Assembly (NCBI GenBank): GCA_021730905.1
Contig: JAKFYK010000017.1
Coordinates: forward strand, 61,935 to 125,934
From: Betaproteobacteria bacterium
GTDB taxonomy: Bacteria > Pseudomonadota > Gammaproteobacteria > Burkholderiales > SG8-41
Direction: 5' to 3'
Length of the DNA stretch: 64,000 bases
Made by a program: the position numbers and the translations under genes. The notes below the pieces were generated by a model. The model was not told where the DNA came from and made no database searches. It was given only the letters and a program-made list of their open reading frames with translations. The stretch's first letter is position 1. Every line of letters starts with the position of its first letter. Below, piece by piece: positions 46,928 through 56,820 of this stretch.

Positions 46928-47908
46928 TCAGGGTTTCTTCGCCAGCAACGCGCGCCAGCGCGCAATTTCCGATATCAAGAACTGTCCGAAGGCCTCGGGC
47001 GTGCTGTGCTTCGTCACCAGCCCCATATCGCCGAAGCGCTTGCGAATGTCCGGCATTGCGAGTGCTGCGCCGATTTCGGCATTGAGCTTCAGCACCACCG
47101 CGCGCGGCGTGCCGGCGGGCGCGAATATGCCGCCCCAGCTCGCGAAGTCGTAGCCCGGCAGGCCGGCCTCGGCTGCAGAGGGAACGTCCGGAAACGAGGG
47201 GTTGCGCTGCGGCGTGCTGACCGCGAGCGCGCGCAGCAGTCCCGCCCTGATGTGTGGCGACGCGGCGGCAAGCGGATCGATCATGAACGTGATGCGGTTT
47301 GCGATCAGATCGGGATGCGCGGGCGTGCTGCCTTTGTACTGCACTTCCGTCATGCCCGTCAGCCCGCCGGCGATCTGCATCATCGTCAGCGTGGCCAGTT
47401 GATGCGGGCTGCCCGGCCCGGTGACGCCGTAGGTGATTTTGCCGGGATTGCTCCTGATGAACTTCAACAGATCCTGCACCGATCGGATCGACGACTGCCC
47501 GCTTACGGCAAATACGTAAGGCGTGATATGCGTCATCGACACCGGCGCGAAATCCTTGACAGGGTCGAATGGCAGATCCGGTACCATGATCGGATTGATC
47601 GACATGTTGGCCGCCGCCTGCAACAGCGTATAGCCGTCGGGCTCGGCCTTTGCAACGATATGCGAGCCGATGATCTGCGACGCGCCGGTGCGGTTGTCCA
47701 CCACCACCTGTTTGCCGAGCGATTGCGTGAGCTTGTCGCCGAGCAGGCGCGCTACGATGTCGCTTGGTCCGCCGGTTGGGGACGGCACGATCACGCGGAT
47801 GTTTTTGGTTGGGTAAGCGGTTTGACCAAATGCAACATGGGTGGCGAGTGGCGACACCGCCATTGTTACGGCAGCAAAAAACACCGTGCTAAACAACATG
47901 GGACGCAT
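46928..47908 (-). CDS. Bug-family periplasmic solute receptor (7)
   Basis: The ATG at 47908 follows AAGGAG and begins a signal peptide (MRPMLFSTVFFAAVTMAV, cleavage near AFGQ); the open frame upstream adds 19 codons without sense. 326 residues with VPSPTGGPSDI, AEPDGYTLL and ITYGVTGPGSPHQ. The gene is 31 bases downstream of the flavoprotein gene, as in tricarballylate-type catabolic pairs, but no TctAB is present. Confidence 0.9.
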   Translation of the reverse strand: MRPMLFSTVFFAAVTMAVSPLATHVAFGQTAYPTKNIRVIVPSPTGGPSDIVARLLGDKLTQSLGKQVVVDNRTGASQIIGSHIVAKAEPDGYTLLQAAANMSINPIMVPDLPFDPVKDFAPVSMTHITPYVFAVSGQSSIRSVQDLLKFIRSNPGKITYGVTGPGSPHQLATLTMMQIAGGLTGMTEVQYKGSTPAHPDLIANRITFMIDPLAAASPHIRAGLLRALAVSTPQRNPSFPDVPSAAEAGLPGYDFASWGGIFAPAGTPRAVVLKLNAEIGAALAMPDIRKRFGDMGLVTKHSTPEAFGQFLISEIARWRALLAKKP

Positions 47909-47939
47909 GGTTTTCTCCTTGATCTTTCGGTAACTTCGC

Positions 47940-49589
47940 TTAAACCTTGTCCGCCACCCGCACATTTACTGACGGCTGTTCGTGTGTTTGCGCCAGCGGT
48001 GTTTCCGCTGCTGCGTTAGCACCCGCGATACGGCCGAACACGATGCATTCCGCGAGATTGCCGCCACCCTGATAGACAAACTGGAACACCGAATTGATTT
48101 CACCGGCCGCATACAGGCGCGCAATCGGCTTGTCGTCCCAATCCAGCACTTCGCGCCGCGCGTTTGAACGCAAGCCGCCCTTGGTGTTGGGTCCGCCCGG
48201 GTACAGCGGAATCGCAAAGAACGGCGGCTTATTCACCGGCCCCATGGTGTCGGGCTCGGCGTTGAAATCAGGGTCGTTGCCTGCTGCGCAATAGCGGTTC
48301 CAGGTTTCGACTTGCTGTGTCAATGCCCCGGCGTCCATCATCTCGCGATTGTCGGGATGCGCGCGAATCTTCTCTGCCAGCTCTGCAATCGTCGCACCCT
48401 GCAAAATCCAGCCATTGCGCAGGGCGTTGAGGTTGCCCTTGTCCCAGTCGATGTCGTTGTAGGCCGCCGCCGCCGTGCCCACGAGTGGGCCGCTTTCGAA
48501 CAACATTGAATCAAAAATCATCCACGACGGAATGCGCGGATAGCTCAGTGTCACCGTGTCGAATTGCAGCGCTTCCTTGTAAAAAATGTAGCGGCTGGGG
48601 TCTTTCGTGATGCGGCGTTCCGCCGCATAGCGCCGCCCCAGATTATCGACCACGATTTCGTTGGGTTTGCCTACGCTGGAGGTGTTGAGCCCGATCTTCA
48701 GGCCATTGCGCCGTTCCGGTATCGCACAAATCACGCGCCCGGCGACGCTGCCGATTTTGGAGAGCGCTGCGCCGATCTTGAGCGCCATGCGGATGCCGTC
48801 GCCGGTATTGGCGGGCGTACCGTAGAACGCCCAGCCTTCCTTGCCCGGGCCGTCGAGGAACGCCTTGCGCATGCGCACGTTGTACTCGTAGCCGCCGCAG
48901 GTGATGATCACCGCGCGGCGCGCGTGATAGATGACGCGCTGACCGTCTCGCTCGGCCTCGACGCCGGTCACCACGCCATCGTCGTTCACACGCAGGCTTT
49001 GCGCAGCGGTGCTGTAATGAATCGGAATGCTTCGTGACTGCACGCCCGTGAGCAGGCAGGTGTGAAACGCCTCGCCGGATTCTTTCAGCGGTTTGGCCGC
49101 ATCCTTGGTGATGCCTGCGAGCGCCGCATCGTAGGTGGAACTCATGTAGGTGCTTCTCAAGCACGCGTAACCCGCACGGTCGGCGCCCGGAAACTCGGGA
49201 AACGCCGCGCCGGCGCTGCTGAAAGTCTTGAACTGCGGGTCGAGTCCCTGCATGAACGCCTGATTCTGCGGCGCATACGTCGCCCACGCGTGGGCCAGGT
49301 CGTCGGAGAATTCCGGCTGTTCGCCTTCGAGCTTGTGCGGCAGGTTTTCGCCGCTGAACATGGCTTTGGCGTACGCCTTGATCGATTCGAAATCGCCCTC
49401 GGTGCTGGGGCTGTGAAAGCCGCCGCCGCTCATGCGCGAGTTGGAATAATGCTTTGCCTCCGGCTGCTTTTCAATGATGATGGTCTCGACGCCTGCGTCG
49501 TGTGCCGCTATCGCCGCGCAGCCGCCGGCGGCGCCGAAGCCGATGATGACGACGTTGGCATGATGCTCGATGGTGGATTTTGGTTTCAT
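47940..49589 (-). CDS. FAD-dependent dehydrogenase, fumarate-reductase/tricarballylate-dehydrogenase type
   Basis: The 549-residue protein starts with a FAD-binding Rossmann fold, VVIIGFGAAGGCAAIAAH, with GFGAAG at 17-22 and the ribose Glu in IIIEK. SNSRMSGGG and NTGDGIRMALKIGAALSKIG are typical of the flavoprotein subunit family (fumarate reductase, 3-ketosteroid dehydrogenase, TcuA). No signal peptide. The pairing with a Bug receptor favours a role in oxidation of an imported carboxylate (inference). The ATG has no strong ribosome site. Confidence 0.85.
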   Translation of the reverse strand: MKPKSTIEHHANVVIIGFGAAGGCAAIAAHDAGVETIIIEKQPEAKHYSNSRMSGGGFHSPSTEGDFESIKAYAKAMFSGENLPHKLEGEQPEFSDDLAHAWATYAPQNQAFMQGLDPQFKTFSSAGAAFPEFPGADRAGYACLRSTYMSSTYDAALAGITKDAAKPLKESGEAFHTCLLTGVQSRSIPIHYSTAAQSLRVNDDGVVTGVEAERDGQRVIYHARRAVIITCGGYEYNVRMRKAFLDGPGKEGWAFYGTPANTGDGIRMALKIGAALSKIGSVAGRVICAIPERRNGLKIGLNTSSVGKPNEIVVDNLGRRYAAERRITKDPSRYIFYKEALQFDTVTLSYPRIPSWMIFDSMLFESGPLVGTAAAAYNDIDWDKGNLNALRNGWILQGATIAELAEKIRAHPDNREMMDAGALTQQVETWNRYCAAGNDPDFNAEPDTMGPVNKPPFFAIPLYPGGPNTKGGLRSNARREVLDWDDKPIARLYAAGEINSVFQFVYQGGGNLAECIVFGRIAGANAAAETPLAQTHEQPSVNVRVADKV

Positions 49590-49617
49590 TTAGGGTTTTG
49601 AGTGAGTCAAACTAAAC

Positions 49618-49647
49618 TTGTCATCCACGCGCAGGCGGGGATGACAA
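49618..49647. repeat. Palindromic hairpin element in a gene-free stretch
   Basis: TTGTCATCC and GGATGACAA form a perfect nine-base stem; inside it CGC-GCAG-GCG extends the hairpin. It resembles the small TCATYCC-type palindromes scattered in proteobacterial genomes. It lies within the 393-base stretch 49590-49982 between the divergent flavoprotein and Bug 8 genes; I see nothing else in that stretch except the GGAG before Bug 8. Confidence 0.6.
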
Positions 49648-49982
49648 CAGGAGATTTTCCGTCGACAGTTAACATGTTACCGCGAGTAGTGCTGCCCGGT
49701 GCAATCGACAAACCTGTGTTCGGGACAGTGCGCTGATTCCACATCACGGCGCAGCGGCGCCGCCACGGCAATAATACTATGCGGCTGATTGCACCAATGG
49801 ATAACGTGCCCGCTGTCTCTGTAAGGACGCGGATCCAGGCGAGCGAGATGAACTGACGCGTCGCGTGGCCAACTTTCACTGCGCGGCATGCTGCCGCATC
49901 ACCGCCAAATTGCGACCCCACGCGCGCGGGGGTAACATTCATGACAACTCGCCGGTATGGTCCGGCGCAAAGGAGCAGAACA

Positions 49983-50978
49983 ATGAAAACGACGACCATC
50001 GCTGCGCTGGCGCTTGCCGGCGCCGGACTCAGCATCACCGCCACTGTCTTTGCGCAGGGCGCAGCGGCGAATTATCCGCAGCGGCCTATCCGCGTCGTGG
50101 TTGGATTTCCGCCCGGCGGCGCTACCGACATCCTCGCGCGGATATTGAGCGGGCATCTTGCCTCGTCTTGGGGGCAATCGGTGGTGGTCGATAACCGCGG
50201 CGGCGCCGGCGGTACCGTCGCTGCCGACATGGTGTCCAAAGCAGCGCCGGATGGTTATACCCTGATGATGGTGCCGAGCGGGCCATTCACCGTCAGTGCC
50301 AGTACCTACGACAAGCTGCCCTACGACACGGCCACCGGCTTTGCCGCGATTTCACTGCTGGCGTGGGTCACCAACGCCATCGTCGTGCCGACGTCTTCTC
50401 CGATCAACACGCTGCCCGATCTGATCAAGCTGGCCAAGGACAAGCCGGGCCAAGTGTCCAACGCCTCGTCGGGCAACGGCTCGCTGCACCATCTTGCCGG
50501 CGAGGTGTTCAAGCGCCTGACGGGCACCACCATGGTTCATGTGCCGTTCAAGGGTGGCGGCCCCGCGCTGGTGGCGGTTGCCACCGGCGAGGTGACCTTC
50601 GCGTTCGCGTCAGTGCCCTCGGCAATGCCCCTGATTCAGGCCAAGCGCCTGAAGCCGGTTGTCGTCACCAGTGTCAAGCGCTCGGCAGCGTTGCCCAACG
50701 TGCCGACCATCGCAGAAGCTGGCGTGCCGTTGCCGGCGGGGCTGGAAATGCGCGAATGGTACGGCATGATCGCGCCGCTCAAAGTGCCTGAGCCCATCAT
50801 CAACAAGCTCAATGCCGAGATGATCAGGATTTTCAAAAGGCCCGATGTGCAGGCTCAGCTCGCCGACATGGGGGCCGAGCCCGCCGGCAGCACCCCCAAG
50901 GAACTGGCCACCCAGATCGCCTCCGATGTCAAAACCTGGGCCAAGGTGGTGAAAGAAGCGGGCGTGCGCGCCAACTAA
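49983..50978 (+). CDS. Bug-family periplasmic solute receptor (8)
   Basis: The ATG at 49983 follows AAAGGAG and begins a signal peptide (MKTTTIAALALAGAGLSI, cleavage near VFAQ). 331 residues with GFPPGGATDI, AAPDGYTLM, VSNASSGNGSLHH and HVPFKGG (Phe replaces the usual Tyr). The asparaginase-like gene follows after 83 bases, which suggests the ligand could be an amide (inference). Confidence 0.9.
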   Translation: MKTTTIAALALAGAGLSITATVFAQGAAANYPQRPIRVVVGFPPGGATDILARILSGHLASSWGQSVVVDNRGGAGGTVAADMVSKAAPDGYTLMMVPSGPFTVSASTYDKLPYDTATGFAAISLLAWVTNAIVVPTSSPINTLPDLIKLAKDKPGQVSNASSGNGSLHHLAGEVFKRLTGTTMVHVPFKGGGPALVAVATGEVTFAFASVPSAMPLIQAKRLKPVVVTSVKRSAALPNVPTIAEAGVPLPAGLEMREWYGMIAPLKVPEPIINKLNAEMIRIFKRPDVQAQLADMGAEPAGSTPKELATQIASDVKTWAKVVKEAGVRAN

Positions 50979-51061
50979 ATTGAAGCACGGCTGCGTAACC
51001 GAAGGCCGTTTTGAGCCGGTGAGTGATTGCCCCCGCCACGCGTAACATCGCGGAGATAACA

Positions 51062-52057
51062 ATGAAAAAGCCGCTCGTGTGCGTCGTGGGAACCGGCGGC
51101 ACCATCGCGTCAAAATTTGATGCCAAGCTCGGCGGGCACACTTCTGCTGCTTCCGCGCAGGATCTGGTCGCCGCCGTGCCCGAACTTGCAGACGTTGCCG
51201 ACATCCGCGTGATCGAGCATTCCAACATCAACAGCGCGCTGATGGATACGCCCACCGCGTTCGCGCTGCGCGATACGTTGCGCAAGGTGTTGCAGGACGA
51301 TGCGGTGACCGGCGTCGTCGTCACCCACGGCACGGCCACGCTGGAAGAGACGGCTTATCTGATGGATCTCACGCTCGGCGTTGACAAGCCAGTCGTCATC
51401 ACCGGCGCCCAGCGCAATTTCGATGAAAAAGATCCGGACGGCCCGCGCAACCTGTTGTACTCGACGCGGGTGGCCGTGCATGCGGACGCGCCCGGCCGCG
51501 GCGTGCTCGTTTGCGTGGGCGGCGAGATTCACGCCGCTCGTGATGTCGTAAAAATCAATCCCGAAACACTCACCTGCTTTGGTTCGCGCGACGGTGGCGC
51601 GGTGGGCCGGGTGTCCGGGCGCAACGTGACGTTTCTGGCGTTGCCGCAGCGGCGCATCCACCTCGATGCCGATCACCTCAAGGCGAACGTGCACATCATC
51701 AAAATGGCGCAGGGCTCCAGCGATTTGTTATTTCGCGCCTGCGTGCGCGAACGCGTGGATGGCATCGTGATTGAAGGCACCGGCGGCGGCAATGTCAATG
51801 TGCCGTTTTACGAAGGCGCGTGTGCAGCGCTGGAGGCGGGCATACCCGTGATCGCCGGCCTGCGCCTGCCGTCGGGCGCGCCGCATCCGGGCAAGGGCTA
51901 CAAGGGATCGTGGCAAAGCCTGATCGACAAGGGCGCGATTTCATCAGGGTATCTCAGCGGCATCAAGGCGCGCATCCTGTTGATGGTGGCGCTGGGGCAC
52001 ACCAGCGACCGCGCGCGGCTGCGCGAGATTTTTGCGCAGGCCGGTGGCGGCCCATGA
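51062..52057 (+). CDS. Asparaginase-like hydrolase with altered substrate motif
   Basis: The ATG at 51062 gives 331 residues starting MKKPLVCVVGTGGTIASKFD. The first catalytic threonine is T14 in GTGGTIAS. The second motif reads HGTAT (89-93) instead of HGTDT: the aspartate that in E. coli asparaginase II (D90) holds the substrate alpha-amino group is Ala92 here. The DPDGPRNLLYSTRVAV region keeps the rest of the fold. A substrate without an alpha-amino group is plausible. Cytoplasmic (no signal). The stop overlaps the MFS start in an ATGA. Confidence 0.85.
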   Translation: MKKPLVCVVGTGGTIASKFDAKLGGHTSAASAQDLVAAVPELADVADIRVIEHSNINSALMDTPTAFALRDTLRKVLQDDAVTGVVVTHGTATLEETAYLMDLTLGVDKPVVITGAQRNFDEKDPDGPRNLLYSTRVAVHADAPGRGVLVCVGGEIHAARDVVKINPETLTCFGSRDGGAVGRVSGRNVTFLALPQRRIHLDADHLKANVHIIKMAQGSSDLLFRACVRERVDGIVIEGTGGGNVNVPFYEGACAALEAGIPVIAGLRLPSGAPHPGKGYKGSWQSLIDKGAISSGYLSGIKARILLMVALGHTSDRARLREIFAQAGGGP

Positions 52058-53286
52058 TTCCGCGCCTCTCCGGCGCGCGTCTGGTCGCCGTGGTGTGCGC
52101 AGCGCAGGTGCTGGTACAGCTCGGCGCTTATTTCTGGCCGGCGCTGCTGCCCGGTATGATGCCGCTGTGGGGGCTGAGCAACAGCGAGGCGGGCTGGATC
52201 ACCGCGATGTTCTACGGCACTTACCTGCTGGCGGTGCCCATCCTCGTCACGCTCACCGATCGTATCGATGCGCGGTATGTTTATCTGTTCGGCGTCGGTT
52301 GCACGATCATCGCGCATCTGCTGTTCGGTCTGGTGGCGGAAGGCTTCTGGTCGGCGCTCGCGCTGCGCGGGTTGGCGGGCGTCGGCTGGGCTGGCACCTA
52401 CATGACCGGCTTGAAGCTGCTGTCCGATCAGGTGGACAAAACACTGATGTCGCGCGCTACCGCCGGGCACGCCGCGAGCATCGGCATATCCGGCGGGGTG
52501 TCGTTTGCGTGCGCCGATTTGTTGAGCAACGCGTTTGGCTGGCAGTCGGCATTTGTCGTGGCCGCAGCGACGGCGATTATGGCGTGGCTGATCGTGGCGC
52601 TGCTGGTGCCGCGCCGCACGACGCCGTTGCCGCGTGCGGTGGACGGACAGGCGCTGTTTGATTTCAGGCCGGTGTTCCGCAACCGCTCGGCGATGGCCTA
52701 TGCGATTGCCTATTGCATCCACACGCTGGAGATGAACGCGCTGCGCGGCTGGGGCGTGGCGTTTCTGGCGTATGTGGCGGTGAGTACGGGCACGCACGCG
52801 CTCTTCTCACCCACGTATGTGCTGACCGCGCTGGGCGTGATCGGCACCTTTGCCAGCGTGTTCGGCAACGAAGCCGCCATCCGCTGGGGCAGGATGAAGC
52901 TGATCACGCTGGCGATGCTGGCCTCGGTGGCGGTGAGCGGCAGCATCGGCTTTCTCGGCACGTTGTCGTATGCGCTGGCGGTGGCGCTGCTGCTGGTTTA
53001 TGGTTTTGTGGTGTGGCTGGATTCATCATCGCTGACGGCGGGCGCGGCAGGCACCGCGGAGCCCTCGCGCCGCGGCGCGACGCTGGCGGTGCATTCGATG
53101 CTGGGCTACAGCGGGGGTTTTGTTGGCCCCTTGATGATCGGCTACACACTCGATCTCGCCGGCGGCATGTCGCGCACGGCGTGGGGCGTGTCGTTCGGGC
53201 TGGTGGCGGTGCTGATGCTGCTGGCGCTAATAGCGTTTCGCCTGATGCGGCCGCAGGAACTCGCAGGGGATCGCGGCACGCATTAA
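52054..53286 (+). CDS. MFS transporter (2)
   Basis: The ATG at 52054 overlaps the asparaginase-like stop and gives 410 residues with about twelve transmembrane helices. Helix 1 opens LVAVVCAAQVLVQLGAYFWP; the loop ALTDRIDARYVYLFG replaces the usual GxLaDrxGrR pattern. Coupled translation with the hydrolase suggests it moves the substrate or product of that enzyme. Confidence 0.85.
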   Translation: MIPRLSGARLVAVVCAAQVLVQLGAYFWPALLPGMMPLWGLSNSEAGWITAMFYGTYLLAVPILVTLTDRIDARYVYLFGVGCTIIAHLLFGLVAEGFWSALALRGLAGVGWAGTYMTGLKLLSDQVDKTLMSRATAGHAASIGISGGVSFACADLLSNAFGWQSAFVVAAATAIMAWLIVALLVPRRTTPLPRAVDGQALFDFRPVFRNRSAMAYAIAYCIHTLEMNALRGWGVAFLAYVAVSTGTHALFSPTYVLTALGVIGTFASVFGNEAAIRWGRMKLITLAMLASVAVSGSIGFLGTLSYALAVALLLVYGFVVWLDSSSLTAGAAGTAEPSRRGATLAVHSMLGYSGGFVGPLMIGYTLDLAGGMSRTAWGVSFGLVAVLMLLALIAFRLMRPQELAGDRGTH

Positions 53287-53324
53287 TGTGAGAGCAACAA
53301 CAGGTGCGTTGGCGGCGACCAGTC

Positions 53325-54304
53325 CTACTGAATCTTGATATTCAGCCGCTTCACCTGTTGCTCGATCTCGGCATATTCGCGTTTCATTGATACCCGGAGT
53401 TCCTCCGGCGTCATGCGCTCGGCGGGTCGACTGCCGTCGGCGGCGAGCCGTTGCGCCATCTGCGGCGTATGCATGCCTTCGGTCACCACGCGATTGATCG
53501 CTGCGAGGATCGGGCGTGGCATTCCCGCCGGGGCATACAGTGCGTAGCGATTGGTGATCTTGAAACCGGGATAACCCTGCTCGGCAACTGTCGGCAGGTA
53601 CGGCAACGCTGCTATGCGCGTCAAACCCAGCGTCGCCAGGCCGCGCAGTTTGCCGCTTCTGATCGCACCGCTTGCGGCAATCGCACTGGCGCCCGCCAGA
53701 TGAATCTCGTCACCCATGGCGCCGACGATGGCAGGCGCTGCCCTTATAGGGGACAAACAGCAATTTCGCGCCGGATAGCTGTGCCCACCATTCCATGCCC
53801 AGATGGACCGTGCCGCCCAGCCCCGCGCCTCCCGAGTAGCTCACGGTTTGTGTGGCCGAAAAGGCTACCAGCTCCTTCACCGACTTCACCGGCAACGTCG
53901 GGCCGGTGAGCAGGATATAAGGTTGCGCCGAAGTCGCGACGACAGGATCAAATGCCGTGAGCACGTCGAAGGGCACGCGCTTCATCGCACCCTGCAGCAG
54001 TACGGTTTCGCCCTGGCTGAGCAGCGTGTACCCGTCAGGCGCAGAGCGGGCGACTAATTCCGTCGCAATCACGCCATCGCCACCCGATCGGTTGTCGATG
54101 ACGTCATTCTGGCCCAAACGATCAGGCAAAATCCGGCCTGCAATGCGCACCATCGCATCGCCGCCTGCGCCGGGCGCTACCGCCACGATGATGCGGATCG
54201 GACGATTCGGATCCGGCCGCTTTATCCTGCGCGACCGCCGCGCCGTTGCACGCGAACACGGCGGGCGTGAGCCAACCAGCCCATCTTCTGACGATGACTC
54301 GCAT
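53325..54304 (-). pseudogene. Bug-family receptor gene broken by two frameshifts (9)
   Basis: A good start exists at 54304 (ATG after GGAGG) with a signal peptide MRVIVRRWAGWLTPAVF ending near AVAQD. The frame then shifts near 54220, and the mature part RPIRIIVAVAPGAGGDA, ARSAPDGYTLL and LLFVPYKGSA continues in a second frame. Near 53735 another single-base shift (one base missing relative to a KGSAPAIV reading) moves the rest (GAMGDEIHLAGASAIAAS to KRLNIKIQ) to the third frame. All parts are recognisable Bug sequence, so decay is recent, or there are assembly errors. Confidence 0.8.
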
Positions 54305-54395
54305 GGATACACCTCCTCCGAAAAGGAATGCGATGCTTTGCGTTGATGCCTGCAATGCTACACTTCCGCGCCTAAAGACAGGAGAGAAAACGCGT

Positions 54396-55583
54396 ATGAC
54401 AACCCGCCCACTGCCGCTAAACGGTTTTAAAGTGCTCGACCTCACCGCGCATCGCGCCGGACCGACGGCGGTGCGCCAGCTCGCCGACTGGGGTGCCGAC
54501 GTAATCAAGATCGAAGAGCCCGGCGGTCCTGATGTCGATGCCACGGGCAGCCGGCGCAACGGACCGGACTTTCAGAATCTGCACCGCAACAAGCGCAGCC
54601 TGACGCTCAACCTCAAGTCGCCGGAAGGCAAAAAGATCTTTTTTGACCTGGCGAAGACCGCCGACGTGGTGGTGGAAAACTTCCGCTCCACGGTCAAGCA
54701 CAAGCTCGGCGTCGACTACGAGTCGGTGAAGAAGATCAACCCGCGCATCGTCTACGGCAGCATTTCCGGCTTCGGGCAGGACGGTCCGTACGAGGGCCGG
54801 CCGGGTGTCGACCAGATTGCGCAGGGCATGGGCGGGCTGATGTCGATCACTGGCCACGCCGGCGGCGGCCCGGTGCGCGTCGGCATCGCTATCAACGACA
54901 CCTCGTCCGGCCTGCTGCTCGCCAACGGGATTGTCCTTGCTCTGCTTGATCGCGAGCGCACCGGCGAAGGCCAATGGGTATTTACCTCGTTGATCGAGGC
55001 GCAGATCTACATGCTTGATTTTCAGGCGGCGCGCTACCTGATTCAAGGCGACGTTCCCGGGCAGGAGGGCAACAATCATCCGACCGGCACCGGCACCGGC
55101 ATGTTCCAGACCGCCGACGGCTACATCAACATCGCGGCCGCGGGCGACAAGGTATGGAAGCGTTTCTGCGAAGCGGCGGGCATGGCCGACACGCTGACGC
55201 ATGCCGATTACGCCACACCGGCGGCGCGCTCGAAGAACCGCAAGGCGCTCAATGCGCTGATGGTCGATGTCGTCCGCCGGCATCCCAACGCGTACTGGGT
55301 CGAGGCCATGGACAAGGCCGGCGTGCCGTGTGGCCCGATCAATACCATCGACAAGGTGTTCGCCGATCCGCAAGTGCAGCATCTCGGTATCGCAACGCCG
55401 ATAGACCACCCGAAATACGGACCGCAAAAAGTGGTCGGCCAGCCGATCCACATGAGCCGTTATCCGCAGCCGGAAAAGCTCAAGCACACGCCCGAACCCG
55501 GCGAGCATACCGACGAGGTGCTCAACAGCCTTGGCTACGATCAGGCGGCGATCGCAGCGCTGCGCGCAAAGGGTGCGGTATGA
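54396..55583 (+). CDS. Family III CoA-transferase (2)
   Basis: The ATG at 54396 follows AGGAGAG; the frame is open 50 codons upstream without similarity. 395 residues, starting MTTRPLPLNGFKVLDLTAHR. The catalytic aspartate is expected at D168 (AINDTSSGLLL). It belongs to the same subgroup as the protein at 45444 (shared NLHRNKR, SISGFGQDGPY, FADPQVQH). Its stop overlaps the start of the next CoA-transferase (ATGA at 55580-55583), which suggests the two form a pair, perhaps acting on successive acids of one pathway. Confidence 0.9.
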   Translation: MTTRPLPLNGFKVLDLTAHRAGPTAVRQLADWGADVIKIEEPGGPDVDATGSRRNGPDFQNLHRNKRSLTLNLKSPEGKKIFFDLAKTADVVVENFRSTVKHKLGVDYESVKKINPRIVYGSISGFGQDGPYEGRPGVDQIAQGMGGLMSITGHAGGGPVRVGIAINDTSSGLLLANGIVLALLDRERTGEGQWVFTSLIEAQIYMLDFQAARYLIQGDVPGQEGNNHPTGTGTGMFQTADGYINIAAAGDKVWKRFCEAAGMADTLTHADYATPAARSKNRKALNALMVDVVRRHPNAYWVEAMDKAGVPCGPINTIDKVFADPQVQHLGIATPIDHPKYGPQKVVGQPIHMSRYPQPEKLKHTPEPGEHTDEVLNSLGYDQAAIAALRAKGAV

Positions 55584-56758
55584 GTCTGGCCCTCGCAGGT
55601 CTGCGCGTCATCGACATGACGCACAATCAGGCGGGGCCCGCGTGCGCGCAGATGCTGGGATTTCTGGGCGCCGATGTGATCAAGCTCGAAGAGCCGAAAG
55701 GCGGCGACATTGCGCGCGCACAGAACAACGATGAGCTTTTCTTCCTTGCGTTCAATTCCAACAAGCGTAGCCTGACGCTGAACCTGAAGACCGACGAAGC
55801 CAAGACGCATTTCAGGAAGATCATCGCGCAATCCGATGTGCTGATCGAGAACTTCGGGCCCGGCGCGCTGGATCGCATGGGCCTCGGCTGGAAAGATCTG
55901 CAGAAAATCAACCCGCGCCTGATCTACGCCACCATCAAGGGCTTCGGCACCTATGGCCCGCACGCGCACATGAAAAGCTTCGAGCCGATCGCGCAGGCAA
56001 TGGGCGGCGCCATGTGCATCACCGGCTTTGCGGACGGACCGCCGACCTATAACTGGCCTTCGATCGGCGACAGCGGCACTGGCATGCATATGGCCATCGC
56101 CATACTCGCCGCGATCAACCAGCGCCACGCCACTGGGCGCGGCCAGCATGTCGAAGTCTCGATGCAGGAATCCGTGTTGAACCTGATTCGCATCAGCCTG
56201 CGCGAGCACCAGCGCACCGGCGTGCCCGTGCGCACCGGCAACCAGCTTGGCAAGACGGTGCCGGGCACGGCCTACCCGTGCGCGCCCGGCGGCGCCAACG
56301 ACTGGGCATATATCTTTGCGCCGCCGCAGATGTGGCCCGCGGTATGCAAGGTGCTCGGGCGGCCCGAACTGGAACAGAACGCGCTGTTCAAAACGGCGAA
56401 CGATCGCTGGACCAACCGCGCCGCGCTCGACGCCATCGTCACCGAGTGGACTTCCACCCGCACCAAGCACGAGGTGATGAAGCTGATGGGCGATGCCGGT
56501 GTTCCGGCTGGCGCTTGCCAGGACACCAGCGAGGTGCTCGCCGACCCGCACCTGAAGGCGCGCGACATGATTCTCGAAATGGATTATCCGCCGCGTGGCA
56601 AATTCACGACGATAGGCTGCCCGCTGAAGCTTTCCGATTCGCCCGCCAGCATCACCCGTCCACCCATGCTCGGCGAGCACACCGAGAGCGTGCTGGGCGA
56701 GTTGTGTGGCGTAGTGCCCGCGGACGTGAAGCGCTTGAAGCAGGAGGGTGTTGTTTGA
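55580..56758 (+). CDS. Family III CoA-transferase (3), formyl-CoA transferase-like
   Basis: 392 residues starting MSLALAGLRVIDMTHNQAG. The catalytic aspartate is expected at D164 (GDSGTGMHM). SFEPIAQAMGGA, GFADGPPTY, RHATGRGQHVEVSMQ and YPCAPGGANDWAYIF closely follow formyl-CoA:oxalate CoA-transferase, and differ from the two other CoA-transferases in the window. No oxalyl-CoA decarboxylase is nearby, so oxalate use is not supported; related enzymes accept succinyl-CoA and other acids. The hydratase-like gene follows after 62 bases. Confidence 0.88.
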   Translation: MSLALAGLRVIDMTHNQAGPACAQMLGFLGADVIKLEEPKGGDIARAQNNDELFFLAFNSNKRSLTLNLKTDEAKTHFRKIIAQSDVLIENFGPGALDRMGLGWKDLQKINPRLIYATIKGFGTYGPHAHMKSFEPIAQAMGGAMCITGFADGPPTYNWPSIGDSGTGMHMAIAILAAINQRHATGRGQHVEVSMQESVLNLIRISLREHQRTGVPVRTGNQLGKTVPGTAYPCAPGGANDWAYIFAPPQMWPAVCKVLGRPELEQNALFKTANDRWTNRAALDAIVTEWTSTRTKHEVMKLMGDAGVPAGACQDTSEVLADPHLKARDMILEMDYPPRGKFTTIGCPLKLSDSPASITRPPMLGEHTESVLGELCGVVPADVKRLKQEGVV

Positions 56759-56820
56759 TGGCGCATTCGCTATCCAAACAAGTATTTGAAATTCCCCTTA
56801 CCCAATCTATGGAGTAACCG

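Noticed and set aside
46714..46965. Minus-strand frame of 83 codons upstream of the CoA-transferase gene
   Set aside because: Arg/Cys-rich composition, no ribosome site, overlaps the Bug 7 end; looks like a chance frame in GC-rich DNA. The hairpin near 46889-46910 has no T run.
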